Origin: Litorihabitans aurantiacus
GTDB lineage: Bacteria; Actinomycetota; Actinomycetes; Actinomycetales; Beutenbergiaceae
Direction of reading: 5' to 3'
DNA: 64,000 bases
NCBI RefSeq assembly: GCF_030161595.1
Contig: NZ_BSUM01000001.1
Location: 1,178,001 to 1,242,000 of the forward strand
Below the pieces are notes generated by a model. It saw only the letters and a list, made by a program, of their open reading frames with translations. It was not told the DNA's origin and made no database searches. Positions within the stretch are counted from its first letter, which is position 1. The number at the start of each line of letters is the position of its first letter. The position numbers were made by a program, and so were the translations under genes. Of this stretch, positions 42,751-52,228 are shown piece after piece.

Positions 42751-43617
42751 CTAGTCCTTCGGCGCCGTCACCGGGCGTCGCGAGAGCGTGACCGCACCGG
42801 CGTTGTCGGTGGACGCCGCCGCGACGGCGTCGGAGTCGTCGGCGTCGCGCCGGGTGTGCCGCAGCTCGACGGCGGTCGAGGCGCCCTCCCCGCGGGCCGC
42901 GCGCTGGCGGCGGCGGTAGGCCATGTTGAACGCCTCCACCAGGATCGCGAACGCCATCGGGCCGTAGATCAGGGCCTTGTCGGCCTTGTAGCCGAAACCG
43001 TCGGCCACGAGGAAGGCGCCGATGAGCAGGAGGAAGGCCAGGGCGAGGATCTTCACCGACGGGTGGGCGTTGACGAACGTGAAGATGTGCTTCGCCGCGA
43101 CGAGCATGATCCCGAACGACAGCACGACCGCGACGATGATGACGAGCAGCTCGTCGACCATGCCGACGGCCGTGATCACCGAGTCGAAGCTGAAGACGAG
43201 GTCCATCAGGAGGATCTGGATCAGGATCGCCCCGAACGTCGCGGTCCCCGCGCCGGAACCGCCGTGCCCGGACTCGGTGCCCTCGAGCTTCACGTGGATC
43301 TCGTGCGCCGCCTTGTAGATGAGGAACGCGCCGCCGACGATCAGGATGAGGTCCCGACCGGAGAAGCCCATCGAGCCGATCGTGAACAGGTCGTCCTTCA
43401 GCGAGACGATCCAGGAGGCGGCGAAGACGAGTCCGATGCGCATCACCATCGCCAGCGTGAGGCCGATGTTGCGCGCCCGCGCCTGCTGCGCCACAGGCAG
43501 CTTGCTCGCGAGGATCGAGATGAAGATGACGTTGTCGACGCCGAGCACCAGCTCCAGCACGAACAGGGTGAGGAACGCGACCAGCAGGTCGGGCGTGAAG
43601 GAGACGGCGAGATCCAT
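42751..43617 (-). CDS. TerC-family integral membrane protein (second paralogue)
   Basis: 288 residues. The N-terminal LTLFVLELVLGVDNVIFISI and the internal LLMDLVFSFDSVITAVGMVD carry the paired acidic membrane motifs of the TerC/YoaE-YgdQ branch. Seven hydrophobic segments; a C-terminal polar tail of ~50 residues with RRRQRAARG. It is shorter than the riboswitch-linked paralogue and has no riboswitch within its 84-base upstream gap. It sits antisense between xerD and parA. Likely a metal-ion transporter, ion unknown. Confidence 0.85.
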   Translation of the reverse strand: MDLAVSFTPDLLVAFLTLFVLELVLGVDNVIFISILASKLPVAQQARARNIGLTLAMVMRIGLVFAASWIVSLKDDLFTIGSMGFSGRDLILIVGGAFLIYKAAHEIHVKLEGTESGHGGSGAGTATFGAILIQILLMDLVFSFDSVITAVGMVDELLVIIVAVVLSFGIMLVAAKHIFTFVNAHPSVKILALAFLLLIGAFLVADGFGYKADKALIYGPMAFAILVEAFNMAYRRRQRAARGEGASTAVELRHTRRDADDSDAVAAASTDNAGAVTLSRRPVTAPKD

Positions 43618-43701
43618 GGGCACAAGGTAGCGGTGGGGTGCGGCGGCGGGGTGGAGCGGGTCGTCAGCCTCGGGGGAGGGTGCCCGCGATACGGTGGGGG
43701 C

Positions 43702-44583
43702 GTGAACGACGTGCAGCCGACCCTCGACGTGGCCGGGGTCCCGAGTTCGGCCGCCGCTGCGGCGGACGCGCAGGACTTCGCCGTCCCGGCCCCGCTGGAG
43801 GCCCACGGCCCCGCGCGCATCATCGCGATGTGCAACCAGAAGGGCGGCGTGGGCAAGACCACCACGACGATCAACCTGGGAGCCGCGCTCGCGGAGTACG
43901 GCCGCCGGGTGCTGCTGGTGGACTTCGACCCCCAGGGCGCGGCGTCGGCCGGTCTCGGGATCCCCGCGCACGAGCTCGACAGCACGATCTACACGGCGCT
44001 CATGGACTCGAGCGTCGACGTCCGCACGATCATCCAGGCCACCAGCGTCCCGGGGCTCGACCTCGTGCCCGCGAACATCGATCTGTCGGCGGCCGAGCTC
44101 CAGCTCGTCAACGAGGTGGGTCGCGAGCAGGCGCTCACCCGGGTGCTGCGCCCGATCATGGACGACTACGACGTCGTGCTCGTGGACTGCCAGCCCTCGC
44201 TGGGCCTCCTGACCGTCAACGCCCTCACGGCGGCCCACGGCGTCATCGTCCCGCTCGAGACGGAGTTCTTCGCGCTGCGCGGCGTCGCGCTGCTGCTCGA
44301 GACCATCGAGAAGGTGCGCGACCGGCTCAACCCGCGGCTGCGCACCGACGGCATCCTCGCCACGATGTACGACGGCCGCACGCTGCACTCGCGCGAGGTG
44401 CTGCAGCGCGTGCAGGAGACGTTCGGGGACGACGTGTTCACCACCGTCATCGGCCGCACGATCAAGTTCCCGGACGCGTCGGTGGCGACCGAACCGATCA
44501 CCTCCTACGCGCCGTCGCACGCCGGGGCCGTGGCCTACCGCCGGCTCGCGCGCGAGCTCGTCGCGCGCGGTGACGTCGCCTGA
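43702..44583 (+). CDS. ParA/Soj-family chromosome-partitioning-like ATPase
   Basis: 293 residues. Deviant Walker A MCNQKGGVGKTTTTINLG near residue 45, Walker A' LLVDFDPQGAASAGLG, Walker B region VVLVDCQPSLGLLTVNAL. A ~40-residue Ala-rich N-terminus precedes the ATPase. No parB gene or parS-like site is nearby, so this is the scpAB-linked ParA paralogue (like Rv1708 in mycobacteria), not the origin-proximal Soj. Its end overlaps scpA by 14 bases. Confidence 0.9.
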   Translation: MNDVQPTLDVAGVPSSAAAAADAQDFAVPAPLEAHGPARIIAMCNQKGGVGKTTTTINLGAALAEYGRRVLLVDFDPQGAASAGLGIPAHELDSTIYTALMDSSVDVRTIIQATSVPGLDLVPANIDLSAAELQLVNEVGREQALTRVLRPIMDDYDVVLVDCQPSLGLLTVNALTAAHGVIVPLETEFFALRGVALLLETIEKVRDRLNPRLRTDGILATMYDGRTLHSREVLQRVQETFGDDVFTTVIGRTIKFPDASVATEPITSYAPSHAGAVAYRRLARELVARGDVA

Positions 44584-45433
44584 CACCGCCCCCGCGGTGG
44601 TGCCCCCGGTGCCACCGCCGGACTCCGGGTCGGCCACCCGGCGGCCCTCGTTCGAGGTCAACCTCGAGAACTTCTCCGGACCGTTCGACCTGCTGCTGTC
44701 GCTCATCGCGAAACACCGCATGGACGTCACCGAGGTCGCGCTCGCCGTCGTGACCGACGACTTCCTCGCGTTCCTGCGTGCGCAGGACGTCTGGGAGCTG
44801 GAGCAGGCCAGCGAGTTCCTGCTCATCGGCTCGACCCTGCTGGACCTCAAGACCGCGCGGCTGCTGCCCGGGCGGGAGGCCGAGGACCCCGAGGACCTGG
44901 AGCTGCTCGAGGCGCGCGACCTGCTGTTCGCCCGGTTGCTGCAGTACCGGGCGTACAAGGACGTCGCGGCCGACCTCGAGCGGCGGTGGGCGCGCGGGGC
45001 GGGTTCGCTGCCGCGCGACGTCGGTCTCGAACCGGCCTTCGCCCGACTGCTGCCGGACCTCGTGCTCGCCGTCGGTCCGGAGGATCTCGCGCGCATCGCG
45101 GCGCGCGCCCTCACGCCCCGGCCCACCCCCGAGGTCGGTGTGGGGCACCTGCACGCCCCGGCCGTGAGCGTGCGCGAGCAGGCGTCGCTGCTGGTGCTGC
45201 GGCTCCGGCGCCACCCCGTCACGACGTTCCGCGCGCTGACGGACGACGCGGGCGGCGCTCCCGTGGTCATCGCCCGGTTCCTGGCGCTGCTCGACCTCTA
45301 CCGCGAGGGCGTCCTCGCCTTCGAGCAGCCGACCGCGCTGGGGGAACTCACGGTCCGCTGGCTCGGCGGGGCGCGCGAGGTCAGCGTGTCCTCGGAGTTC
45401 GACGGCGGGGCGGACGTCACCGCGTCCGGGTAA
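44570..45433 (+). CDS. scpA: Segregation and condensation protein ScpA
   Basis: Kleisin subunit bridging SMC heads, 287 residues. The diagnostic N-terminal stretch is FEVNLENFSGPFDLLLSLIA, then KHRMDVTEVALAVVTDDFLA. The middle has LLIGSTLLDLKTARLLPG and the C-terminal winged helix reads VIARFLALLDLYREGVLAFE. The GTG start at 44570 lies inside the end of parA, indicating coupling. Confidence 0.95.
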   Translation: MTSPDTAPAVVPPVPPPDSGSATRRPSFEVNLENFSGPFDLLLSLIAKHRMDVTEVALAVVTDDFLAFLRAQDVWELEQASEFLLIGSTLLDLKTARLLPGREAEDPEDLELLEARDLLFARLLQYRAYKDVAADLERRWARGAGSLPRDVGLEPAFARLLPDLVLAVGPEDLARIAARALTPRPTPEVGVGHLHAPAVSVREQASLLVLRLRRHPVTTFRALTDDAGGAPVVIARFLALLDLYREGVLAFEQPTALGELTVRWLGGAREVSVSSEFDGGADVTASG

Positions 45434-45442
45434 AGTCCTGGG

Positions 45443-46087
45443 GTGACCGAGGAGCGCAGTGACGTCGACGTCGACGTCCCACCGCTCCCGGCCGCCGCAC
45501 CGCACCACGCAGCACCTCCGCGGCCGGTCGCGGCCGACCTGCCCGGCGGCGAGCGCGCCGCGGTCGAGGCGATCCTCGCCGTCGTGGACGAACCGGTGAG
45601 CGAGGCCCGCGTGGCCCAGGTGCTCGACATCCCGCGCGAGCGCGCGCGGCACCACCTGCACGACCTCGCGGCCGCCTACCGGGAGCAGGAGCGCGGGTAC
45701 GAGCTGCGCGAGGTCGACGGTGCGTGGCGGCTCTACTCCGCCCCGGCGTTCGCCCCGTTCGTGCGCGACCTCGTGCTCGACGGCCAGACCGCGCGGCTGA
45801 CGCAGGCGTCGCTGGAGACGCTCGCCGTCGTCGCCTACCGCCAGCCGGTCACGCGCGGCCGCATCGCCGCGATCCGGGGCGTCAACGTCGACGGCGTCGT
45901 GCGCACGCTCGTGACACGCGGCCTGATCCAGGAGGCGGGGCGCGACGGCGAGGGCGGCGCCACGCTGTACCGCACCACGACCACGTTCCTGGAGCGCATG
46001 GGACTCGCCTCGCTGGAGGAGCTGCCGCCGCTGGCGCCCTACCTGCCGGGCATGGACGAGCTGGACGAGCTGGAGGACATCAGGTGA
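45443..46087 (+). CDS. scpB: Segregation and condensation protein ScpB
   Basis: Dimeric winged-helix partner of ScpA, 214 residues. First domain: GERAAVEAILAVVDEPVSEA RVAQVL. Second: LTQASLETLAVVAYRQPVTR, RIAAIRGVNVDGVVRTLVTR and GLIQEAGRDGEGGATLYRTT, all family signatures. The start is GTG at 45443, nine bases after scpA. The stop overlaps the rluB GTG. Confidence 0.95.
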   Translation: MTEERSDVDVDVPPLPAAAPHHAAPPRPVAADLPGGERAAVEAILAVVDEPVSEARVAQVLDIPRERARHHLHDLAAAYREQERGYELREVDGAWRLYSAPAFAPFVRDLVLDGQTARLTQASLETLAVVAYRQPVTRGRIAAIRGVNVDGVVRTLVTRGLIQEAGRDGEGGATLYRTTTTFLERMGLASLEELPPLAPYLPGMDELDELEDIR

Positions 46088-46821
46088 GTGAGGAACCGGA
46101 CGGCGTCCGGCTGCAGAAGGTGATGGCGGCCGCGGGTGTCGGCTCGCGGCGCGTGAGCGAGGACTACATCGCCGCCGGGCGCGTCAGCGTAAACGGTGAG
46201 GTCGTGACCGAGCCGGGGCGCCGCGTGGACCCCTCCCGCGACGTCGTGCACGTGGACGGGCTGCGCGTGCAGCTCGACGCCGACCACCTCACGCTCGTGC
46301 TGAACAAGCCGCTCGGCGTGCTCTCGGCGATGTCCGACGACCGCGGCCGGCCCACGCTCGAGCCGTACGTGACCCCGACCGGCAAGCGGCTGTACCACGT
46401 GGGCCGGCTCGACTCCGACACGGACGGTCTCCTCCTGCTGACCAACGACGGCGAGCTCGCGCACCGCCTCGCCCACCCCTCCTACGAGGTCTCGAAGGTG
46501 TACGTCGCGGAGGTGCGCGGCGACGTCGCGCGCGGGGTCTCGCGGCGACTGCGCGACGGCGTCGACCTCGAGGATGGTCCGGCCCGCGCGGACCGGTTCA
46601 CCGTGCTGCAGAACCGCACCGACGCCAGCGTGGTGCAGATCCAGCTGCACGAGGGGCGCAACCGCATCGTGCGGCGCATGCTCGAGGCGGTCGGTCACCC
46701 GGTCACGCGCCTGACGCGCACCGCGATGGGGCCGATCCGCCTCGGTCAGCTGCGCCCGGGGCAGACCCGCGCCGTCACGGGGTCGGACCTGGGCGAGCTG
46801 ATGAAGGTGGTGGGGCTGTGA
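46084..46821 (+). CDS. rluB: 23S rRNA pseudouridine synthase RluB-type
   Basis: 245 residues. An S4 RNA-binding domain at the start (VRLQKVMAAAGVGSRRVSED) is followed by the RsuA/RluB/E/F catalytic domain with Asp in HVGRLDSDTDGLLLLTNDGE. The C-terminal stretch is LHEGRNRIVRRMLEAVGHPV. It likely modifies U2605-equivalent in 23S rRNA. Overlaps at both ends (GTGA) tie it to scpB and tyrA. Confidence 0.93.
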   Translation: MSEEPDGVRLQKVMAAAGVGSRRVSEDYIAAGRVSVNGEVVTEPGRRVDPSRDVVHVDGLRVQLDADHLTLVLNKPLGVLSAMSDDRGRPTLEPYVTPTGKRLYHVGRLDSDTDGLLLLTNDGELAHRLAHPSYEVSKVYVAEVRGDVARGVSRRLRDGVDLEDGPARADRFTVLQNRTDASVVQIQLHEGRNRIVRRMLEAVGHPVTRLTRTAMGPIRLGQLRPGQTRAVTGSDLGELMKVVGL

Positions 46822-47951
46822 GCCTGTCCACCACGGGCCCCGTCCTGGTGGTCGGTTCGGGCCTGCTCGGGGCGAGCGCCGGTCTCGCGCTCAGCATCGG
46901 CGGGGTGCCGGTGCAGCTGCAGGACACCTCGCCGTCGGCCCGGGCGCTCGCGCGCGACCTCGGCGCCGGCACGCTGGTGGACGACGTCGCCCCCGACGAC
47001 CCGACGCCGACCCTCGTGGTCGTGGCGGTCCCGCCGGACGTGACCTCCGACGTCGTGGCCCGCGCCCTGCGCCAGCACCCGGACGCCGTCGTGACCGACG
47101 TCGCGAGCGTGAAGGCCGTGATCCTCGCGGAGCTGCAGGAGATGGTCGCCGCGGGCGGCCTGAGCGACGCCGAGCTCGCGCGCTACGTCGGCAGCCACCC
47201 GATGGCGGGGCGCGAGCGCTCCGGCGCGGCGGCGGCCGACGCCGACCTGTTCCACTCCCGGCCGTGGGTGCTCGTGCCGCACGCAGGGAGCGACGCCGGC
47301 GCGCTGGCCCGCGTCCGCACGCTCGCGATCGACCTCGGCTCGGTCCCGCTGCAGATGGGTGCCCAGGAGCACGACGACGCCGTCGCCCTCGTCTCGCACG
47401 TGCCCCAGGTGCTGTCCTCCCTCGTGGCGGCGCGCCTGGTCGAGGCGCCCGACGGCGCGCTGGCGCTGGCCGGGCAGGGGCTGCGCGACGTCACGCGCAT
47501 CGCCGCGAGCGACCCGCGGCTCTGGGCCGCGATCCTGGTCGGCAACGCCGCGCCGGTGCGCGACCAGCTGGCGCTGGTGCGCGACGACCTCACCGCCCTC
47601 GTGGCGGCGCTCGACGGCGCGGCGCAGCAGGGGCCGCTGACGCCGGGGGCGATGGCGGCGGCGAGCGACGCCGTCCGGCGCGGCAACGCCGGCGTGGCCC
47701 GCGTGCCGGGCAAGCACGGCGGGGCGCGCCGCGCCTACGCCGAGGTGACCGTGCTGGTGCCCGACAGCACCGGTGAGCTGGGCAGGTTGTTCGCCACGGT
47801 CGGAGAGCTGGGAGTCAACATCGAGGACGTGACCATGGAGCACGCGACGCAGCACCGCGTCGGTATGACGACCCTGGCGGTGGTCCCGGACGCCGCCGAG
47901 CGGCTGACGCAGGGTCTGGACGAGCGCGGCTGGCGGGTGGTGCAGGCATGA
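46818..47951 (+). CDS. tyrA: Prephenate dehydrogenase
   Basis: Tyrosine biosynthesis, NAD-dependent oxidative decarboxylation of prephenate; 377 residues. The NAD fingerprint is VLVVGSGLLGASAGLALSIG. Catalytic His lies in GSHPMAGRERSGAAAADADL. A C-terminal ACT domain (VTVLVPDSTGELGRLFATVG to residue 377) suggests feedback control, probably by tyrosine. Overlaps rluB and cmk. Confidence 0.93.
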   Translation: MSLSTTGPVLVVGSGLLGASAGLALSIGGVPVQLQDTSPSARALARDLGAGTLVDDVAPDDPTPTLVVVAVPPDVTSDVVARALRQHPDAVVTDVASVKAVILAELQEMVAAGGLSDAELARYVGSHPMAGRERSGAAAADADLFHSRPWVLVPHAGSDAGALARVRTLAIDLGSVPLQMGAQEHDDAVALVSHVPQVLSSLVAARLVEAPDGALALAGQGLRDVTRIAASDPRLWAAILVGNAAPVRDQLALVRDDLTALVAALDGAAQQGPLTPGAMAAASDAVRRGNAGVARVPGKHGGARRAYAEVTVLVPDSTGELGRLFATVGELGVNIEDVTMEHATQHRVGMTTLAVVPDAAERLTQGLDERGWRVVQA

Positions 47952-48643
47952 GCCTCGTCATCGCCCTGGACGGCCCCTCGGGGTCGGGGAAGTCGACCGT
48001 CGGCCGCCACCTGGCGCGCGTGCACGGACTCGGCTACCTCGACACCGGCGCGATGTTCCGCGCCGCCGCCTGGTACTGCCACGACCGCGGGATCGACCTG
48101 ACCGACGCCGACGCCGTGACCGCCGCCGTCGCCGCGCTCCCGCTGGAGCAGGACCTCGATCCCGACTCCACCCGGGTCGCGGTCGACGGCGTGGACGTCA
48201 CGGACGCGATCCGCACCACCGAGATCTCGACCCACGTGAGCAAGGTCGCCACCAACCTCGGTGTGCGCGCCGAGCTCAAGGCGCGGCAGCGCGCGATCAT
48301 CGCCCGTGAGGCGACGGCGGACGGGTGGAGCGGCGGCCGGGGGATCGTCGCTGAGGGGCGCGACATCACGACCGTCGTTGCGCCGGACGCCGACGTGCGC
48401 GTGCTCCTGGTGGCGCGCGCCGAGGCGCGGCTGGCCCGCCGGGCGCTCGAGCTGCACGGCACCGCCGACGCCGGTGCCATCGAGGCGACCCGCGACCAGG
48501 TGCTGCGTCGCGACGCCGACGACTCCACGGTCTCGCAGTTCCACGCGGCGGCCGACGGCGTCGTCACCCTGGACTCCTCGCACCTGTCGCTGCCCGAGAC
48601 GCTCGCCGCCGCCGAGAGGATCGTGGCGGAGCAGCGCCCGTGA
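47948..48643 (+). CDS. cmk: Cytidylate kinase
   Basis: (d)CMP phosphorylation, 231 residues. P-loop ALDGPSGSGKSTVGRHLARV at residue 5, YLDTGAMFRAAAWYCHDRGI and GRDITTVVAPDADVRVLLVA, all Cmk type 1. The ATG at 47948 overlaps the tyrA stop (ATGA). The end overlaps plsC. Confidence 0.96.
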   Translation: MSLVIALDGPSGSGKSTVGRHLARVHGLGYLDTGAMFRAAAWYCHDRGIDLTDADAVTAAVAALPLEQDLDPDSTRVAVDGVDVTDAIRTTEISTHVSKVATNLGVRAELKARQRAIIAREATADGWSGGRGIVAEGRDITTVVAPDADVRVLLVARAEARLARRALELHGTADAGAIEATRDQVLRRDADDSTVSQFHAAADGVVTLDSSHLSLPETLAAAERIVAEQRP

Positions 48644-49338
48644 GCGACCGCCGCGCGCGGCGATCGGGCGCGCTGGTCACGCCCGAGGTGATCCGGCGCG
48701 GCGGACCGCTGTGGTCGCGGCACGTGGGGCGCGCGCTCGCCCACGGCTGGTGGAGCACGGACGTCGTGGGGGCCGAGCACGTGCCGGCCGCCGGGCGCGT
48801 GCTGGTCGCGCCGAACCACACCGGCGCGATCGACGGCCCGCTCGTGCACGGCACGATCCCGCGGCCGTCGCACTTCCTGGTGAAGCAGGAGTTCTTCAGC
48901 TCCCGCCTGGGGTTCCTCATGGACTGGGCCGGCCAGATCCCGGTGGACCGCGCCGGGGGCGGACCCGCGCTCGCCGTCGCTCGCGAGCTGCTCGAGGAGG
49001 ACCGCTGCGTGGGCGTGTTCCCCGAGGGCACCCGCGGCCGGGGCGACGTGGCCGCCGCGCGGGCCGGGACGGCGTGGCTCGCCGTGGCCACCGGGGCGCC
49101 GGTCGTGCCGTGCGCGGTGCTGGGAACCCGGCCGCCCGGGCGCTCGCGCGGCTGGGTGCCGCCGCCGCGGACGCGGCTGCACGTCGCGTTCGGGGAGCCG
49201 GTCGAGATCGGGCGGGGGAGCGGGCGGCGCGCCGTCGCCGTCGCGATGGCCCAGGTGCAGCGCGCGATGGTGGCGCTGCTGGCAGACGCGCGGGAGCGGA
49301 CGGGCATCGCGCTGCCCGACGACGACGTCGCGCCCTGA
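48640..49338 (+). CDS. plsC: 1-acyl-sn-glycerol-3-phosphate acyltransferase-like protein
   Basis: 232 residues. The PlsC HX4D motif is NHTGAIDGP, and the substrate motif is FPEGTRGRG. VDRAGGGPALAVARELLEED is the intervening acceptor region. It transfers a fatty acyl group to lysophosphatidic acid or a similar acceptor in phospholipid synthesis. No long hydrophobic anchor. The cmk-plsC-der order is typical for actinobacteria. Confidence 0.9.
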   Translation: MSDRRARRSGALVTPEVIRRGGPLWSRHVGRALAHGWWSTDVVGAEHVPAAGRVLVAPNHTGAIDGPLVHGTIPRPSHFLVKQEFFSSRLGFLMDWAGQIPVDRAGGGPALAVARELLEEDRCVGVFPEGTRGRGDVAAARAGTAWLAVATGAPVVPCAVLGTRPPGRSRGWVPPPRTRLHVAFGEPVEIGRGSGRRAVAVAMAQVQRAMVALLADARERTGIALPDDDVAP

Positions 49339-49519
49339 GCAGGGCGACCGGGCGTCCGCCCGGAGCGGCTGACCGGACGGCCATCGACCCCCGGCGACGC
49401 AACGGCGCCGTTCGCGTCGCGACTCGCCGCCGCGCGGCTCGCGCCAGCCGCTCCCAGTGGACACCCCTGCGCTTCACCAGATGGCGCGCGGGCGGGCCGC
49501 GACCTGGGAGGATGGTGGG

Positions 49520-51052
49520 GTGAGTGACGTCAACACCCCCGAGCAGCCCGCCGACGAGACGGTCGAGGCCGGCCTCGCCGACGAGACGATCGTCATCGAC
49601 CTCGCCGAGACGCAGGACGACGTGCGCCAGGCCGAGATCATGCGCCTCGGGCTCGAGGAGTACGAGCTCGACGAGTCCGACGCCGCCGTCCTGTCCGGGG
49701 TGCGCGAGCTCGAGCCCGACGAGATCCCGGACTCGGCGCTGCCGGTGCTGGCCGTGGTCGGGCGTCCGAACGTGGGCAAGTCGACGCTGGTCAACCGCGT
49801 GCTGGGCCGCCGCGAGGCCGTCGTGCAGGACACGCCCGGGGTCACCCGCGACCGCGTGCGCTACCGCGCCGAGTGGAGCGGGCGCCCCTTCATCCTCGTG
49901 GACACGGGCGGCTGGGAGCACGACGCGCGGGGCCTGAATGCGCGCGTGGCCGACCAGGCCGAGGTCGCCGTCTCGCTCGCCGACGCGGTCGTCTTCGTCG
50001 TGGACGCGACGGTCGGTCCGACGGCGACCGACGAGCGCGTGGTCGAGGTGCTGCGCCGCTCCGGCAAGCCGGTGCTGCTCGCCGCGAACAAGGTCGACAG
50101 CCCGCGCGACGAGGCCGACGCCGCCACGCTGTGGTCGCTCGGTCTCGGCGAGCCCTACCCGGTCTCGGCGCTGCACGGGCGTGGCAGCGGCGACATGCTC
50201 GACGCCGCGATGGCGTTGCTGCCCGAGGTCTCGGCGGTCGGCGGGGCGATCCCGCCCGGCGGCCCGAACCGCGTGGCGCTGGTGGGCAAGCCGAACGTCG
50301 GCAAGTCGAGCCTGCTGAACTCGATCATGGGTCAGGAGCGGGTCGTGGTCGACGACGTCGCCGGCACCACGCGCGACCCGGTCGACGAGCTCGTCGAGAT
50401 CGGTGGCCAGCCGTGGGTGCTGGTCGACACGGCCGGGATCCGCCGCCGCGTGCACCAGACCCAGGGCGCCGACTTCTACGCCTCCCTGCGCACGCAGGCG
50501 GCGATCGAGAAGGCGGAGGTCGCCGTCGTCCTCATCGACGCGAGCCAGACGATCACCGAGCAGGACATCCGGGTGATCCAGGAGGTCATCGACGCCGGGC
50601 GGGCGCTCGTGGTGGCCTACAACAAGTGGGACCTCATGGACGAGGACCGCCGTCCCTACCTCGAGCGCGAGATCGAGCAGGGTCTGGTGCAGATCCCGTG
50701 GGCGCCGCGCGTCAACGTCTCGGCGAAGACGCGCTGGCACGTCGACCGCATCGGCAAGCACCTCGACGCCGCGCTCGACGGCTGGGAGACGCGCGTGCCG
50801 ACCGGCCGCCTCAACGCGTTCCTCGGCGAGCTGACGGCCGCCACGCCGCACCCGGTGCGCTCGGGCAAGCAGCCCCGCATCCTGTTCGGCACCCAGGCCG
50901 ACACGCGCCCGCCGCGCTTCGTGCTGTTCGCGACCGGATTCCTCGAGGCCGGCTACCGCCGGTTCATCGAGCGCCGCCTGCGCGAGGAGTTCGGGTTCGT
51001 CGGGTCGCCGATCGAGATCAGCGTGCGGGTGCGCGAGAAGCGCAAGCGGTGA
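49520..51052 (+). CDS. der: GTPase Der (EngA)
   Basis: Ribosome assembly GTPase with two G domains, 510 residues. G1 motifs: [18 protein letters not shown] near 80 and [18 protein letters not shown] near 255. G3: VDTGGW and VDTAGI. G4: ANKVD and YNKWD. The C-terminal KH-like domain ends [15 protein letters not shown]. An acidic N-terminal extension of ~70 residues is usual in actinobacteria. I chose the GTG at 49520 ([13 protein letters not shown]), with GGGAGGATGG upstream. Confidence 0.96.
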   Translation: MSDVNTPEQPADETVEAGLADETIVIDLAETQDDVRQAEIMRLGLEEYELDESDAAVLSGVRELEPDEIPDSALPVLAVVGRPNVGKSTLVNRVLGRREAVVQDTPGVTRDRVRYRAEWSGRPFILVDTGGWEHDARGLNARVADQAEVAVSLADAVVFVVDATVGPTATDERVVEVLRRSGKPVLLAANKVDSPRDEADAATLWSLGLGEPYPVSALHGRGSGDMLDAAMALLPEVSAVGGAIPPGGPNRVALVGKPNVGKSSLLNSIMGQERVVVDDVAGTTRDPVDELVEIGGQPWVLVDTAGIRRRVHQTQGADFYASLRTQAAIEKAEVAVVLIDASQTITEQDIRVIQEVIDAGRALVVAYNKWDLMDEDRRPYLEREIEQGLVQIPWAPRVNVSAKTRWHVDRIGKHLDAALDGWETRVPTGRLNAFLGELTAATPHPVRSGKQPRILFGTQADTRPPRFVLFATGFLEAGYRRFIERRLREEFGFVGSPIEISVRVREKRKR

Positions 51053-51076
51053 GCGAGTCGGGGGCGAGCCAAGCGA

Positions 51077-51092
51077 GGGACGCAAGCGTCCC
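51077..51092 (+). terminator. Small hairpin after der
   Basis: GGGACGC/GCGTCCC inverted repeat 24 bases after the der stop. Short stem, no T-tract; a weak terminator at best. Confidence 0.35.
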
Positions 51093-51134
51093 GCCGCGCT
51101 CCTGCGGTGGGGCCTTCCGCGCGACCACCGCGCG

Positions 51135-52175
51135 ATGGAGCACGTCATCGCGTTCGTGGTGATCACGCTCGCCACGGTGCTCCTGACGCGGCTGTTCCTC
51201 CTGGCGACCGGGTTCCCGCAGGTCGGCGGTGACGGCCTGCACATCGCCCACGTCCTGTGGGGCGGCGCCCTCATGATCGTGGCGCTCGTGATGCTGCTGC
51301 TGTTCATCGGCCCGGTGGTGCGGCCGGCGGCCGTGCTGGTCGGCGGGATCGGCAACGGGCTGTTCATCGACGAGGTCGGCAAGTTCCTCACCGACGACAA
51401 CGACTACTTCTACGAGCCGGCGTTCGCGATCATCTACGCCACCTCGGTGCTCATCGTGGTCGCCGCGGACCTCGTGGTCTCGCGCCGGCGGCGCGTGGCG
51501 ACCGAGGACGTCGCCTCGGCGGCCGACGTCGCCGTCACCGGTCTGGTCGGCGGGTTGTCGCCGCGCCAGCGCGCGGCCGCGCACGAGCTGCTCGAGCGTG
51601 CGGCGTCGAGCGCGACGTCGGGCAGGCACGTCGCGGGGGCGGACGAGGTGCGCGCGCTGATCGACGCGATCCCGTCCGACGACGACGAACTGCCCGACCC
51701 GATCCGGGCGCTGACCCACCGGGTCTCGGCCGCGGCGCGGCGCCTGGTGTCGGAGACGCACGGCTGGCGCATCGCGCTGTGGGGGAGCGCGGCGGTCCTG
51801 CTCGGCTCGACGGTCGTCGCGATCACCGACGTCCCGGCGGCGTTGGACAGCGGTGTCGCCTTCCTCATCCCGGTCTCCGGGCTGTCGCTGCTCGCCGCAT
51901 GGGCGCTGTGGTTCCTGGCATGGCGGACCCAGCGCAGTGGCGGGGACGGCAGCGACGATGCGGGAGGGCGCGTCCGCCGTCGGGCGCTCGACCTGCTGCG
52001 CGCGGCGATCGCCGTCAACCTCCTGCTGACGCAGGTCGCGCTCTTCCGGTTCGACCCGTGGCAGGCGACGGTGCTCGTGATCCTCGGGCTGGTGCTCCTC
52101 GTGGTGCTGTGGGCGGAGCAGCAGCGGCGGCACGAGCCCGCCCCCGGCGACGTCGAGCGGATGCCCACCGCGTAG
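51135..52175 (+). CDS. Conserved membrane protein, function unknown
   Basis: 346 residues. Membrane segments at ~5-25 (VIAFVVITLATVLLTRLFLL), ~40-62, ~65-80 and ~98-112. A cytoplasmic helix-rich stretch ~115-215 follows. At least three more segments lie between ~218 and 330. A conserved-looking motif is GGIGNGLFIDEVGKFLTDDN DYFYEP, between the second and third segments, rich in acidic and aromatic residues. I do not recognise the family. It starts at ATG 51135, 82 bases after der, and is followed by another small membrane protein. Confidence 0.75.
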   Translation: MEHVIAFVVITLATVLLTRLFLLATGFPQVGGDGLHIAHVLWGGALMIVALVMLLLFIGPVVRPAAVLVGGIGNGLFIDEVGKFLTDDNDYFYEPAFAIIYATSVLIVVAADLVVSRRRRVATEDVASAADVAVTGLVGGLSPRQRAAAHELLERAASSATSGRHVAGADEVRALIDAIPSDDDELPDPIRALTHRVSAAARRLVSETHGWRIALWGSAAVLLGSTVVAITDVPAALDSGVAFLIPVSGLSLLAAWALWFLAWRTQRSGGDGSDDAGGRVRRRALDLLRAAIAVNLLLTQVALFRFDPWQATVLVILGLVLLVVLWAEQQRRHEPAPGDVERMPTA

Positions 52176-52228
52176 GTCCGCTCGGATCTCCGGTGGCCGG
52201 GGCGGCCGGTCCGTGCCATGGTCGGGGC

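Noticed and set aside
43618-43701. Riboswitch in front of the second terC-like gene
   Set aside because: The gap is too short and lacks the GGGGAGTA and GAGACCT elements.
49348-49363. Terminator between plsC and der
   Set aside because: Only a 7-bp stem with a 2-base loop inside a likely continuous operon.
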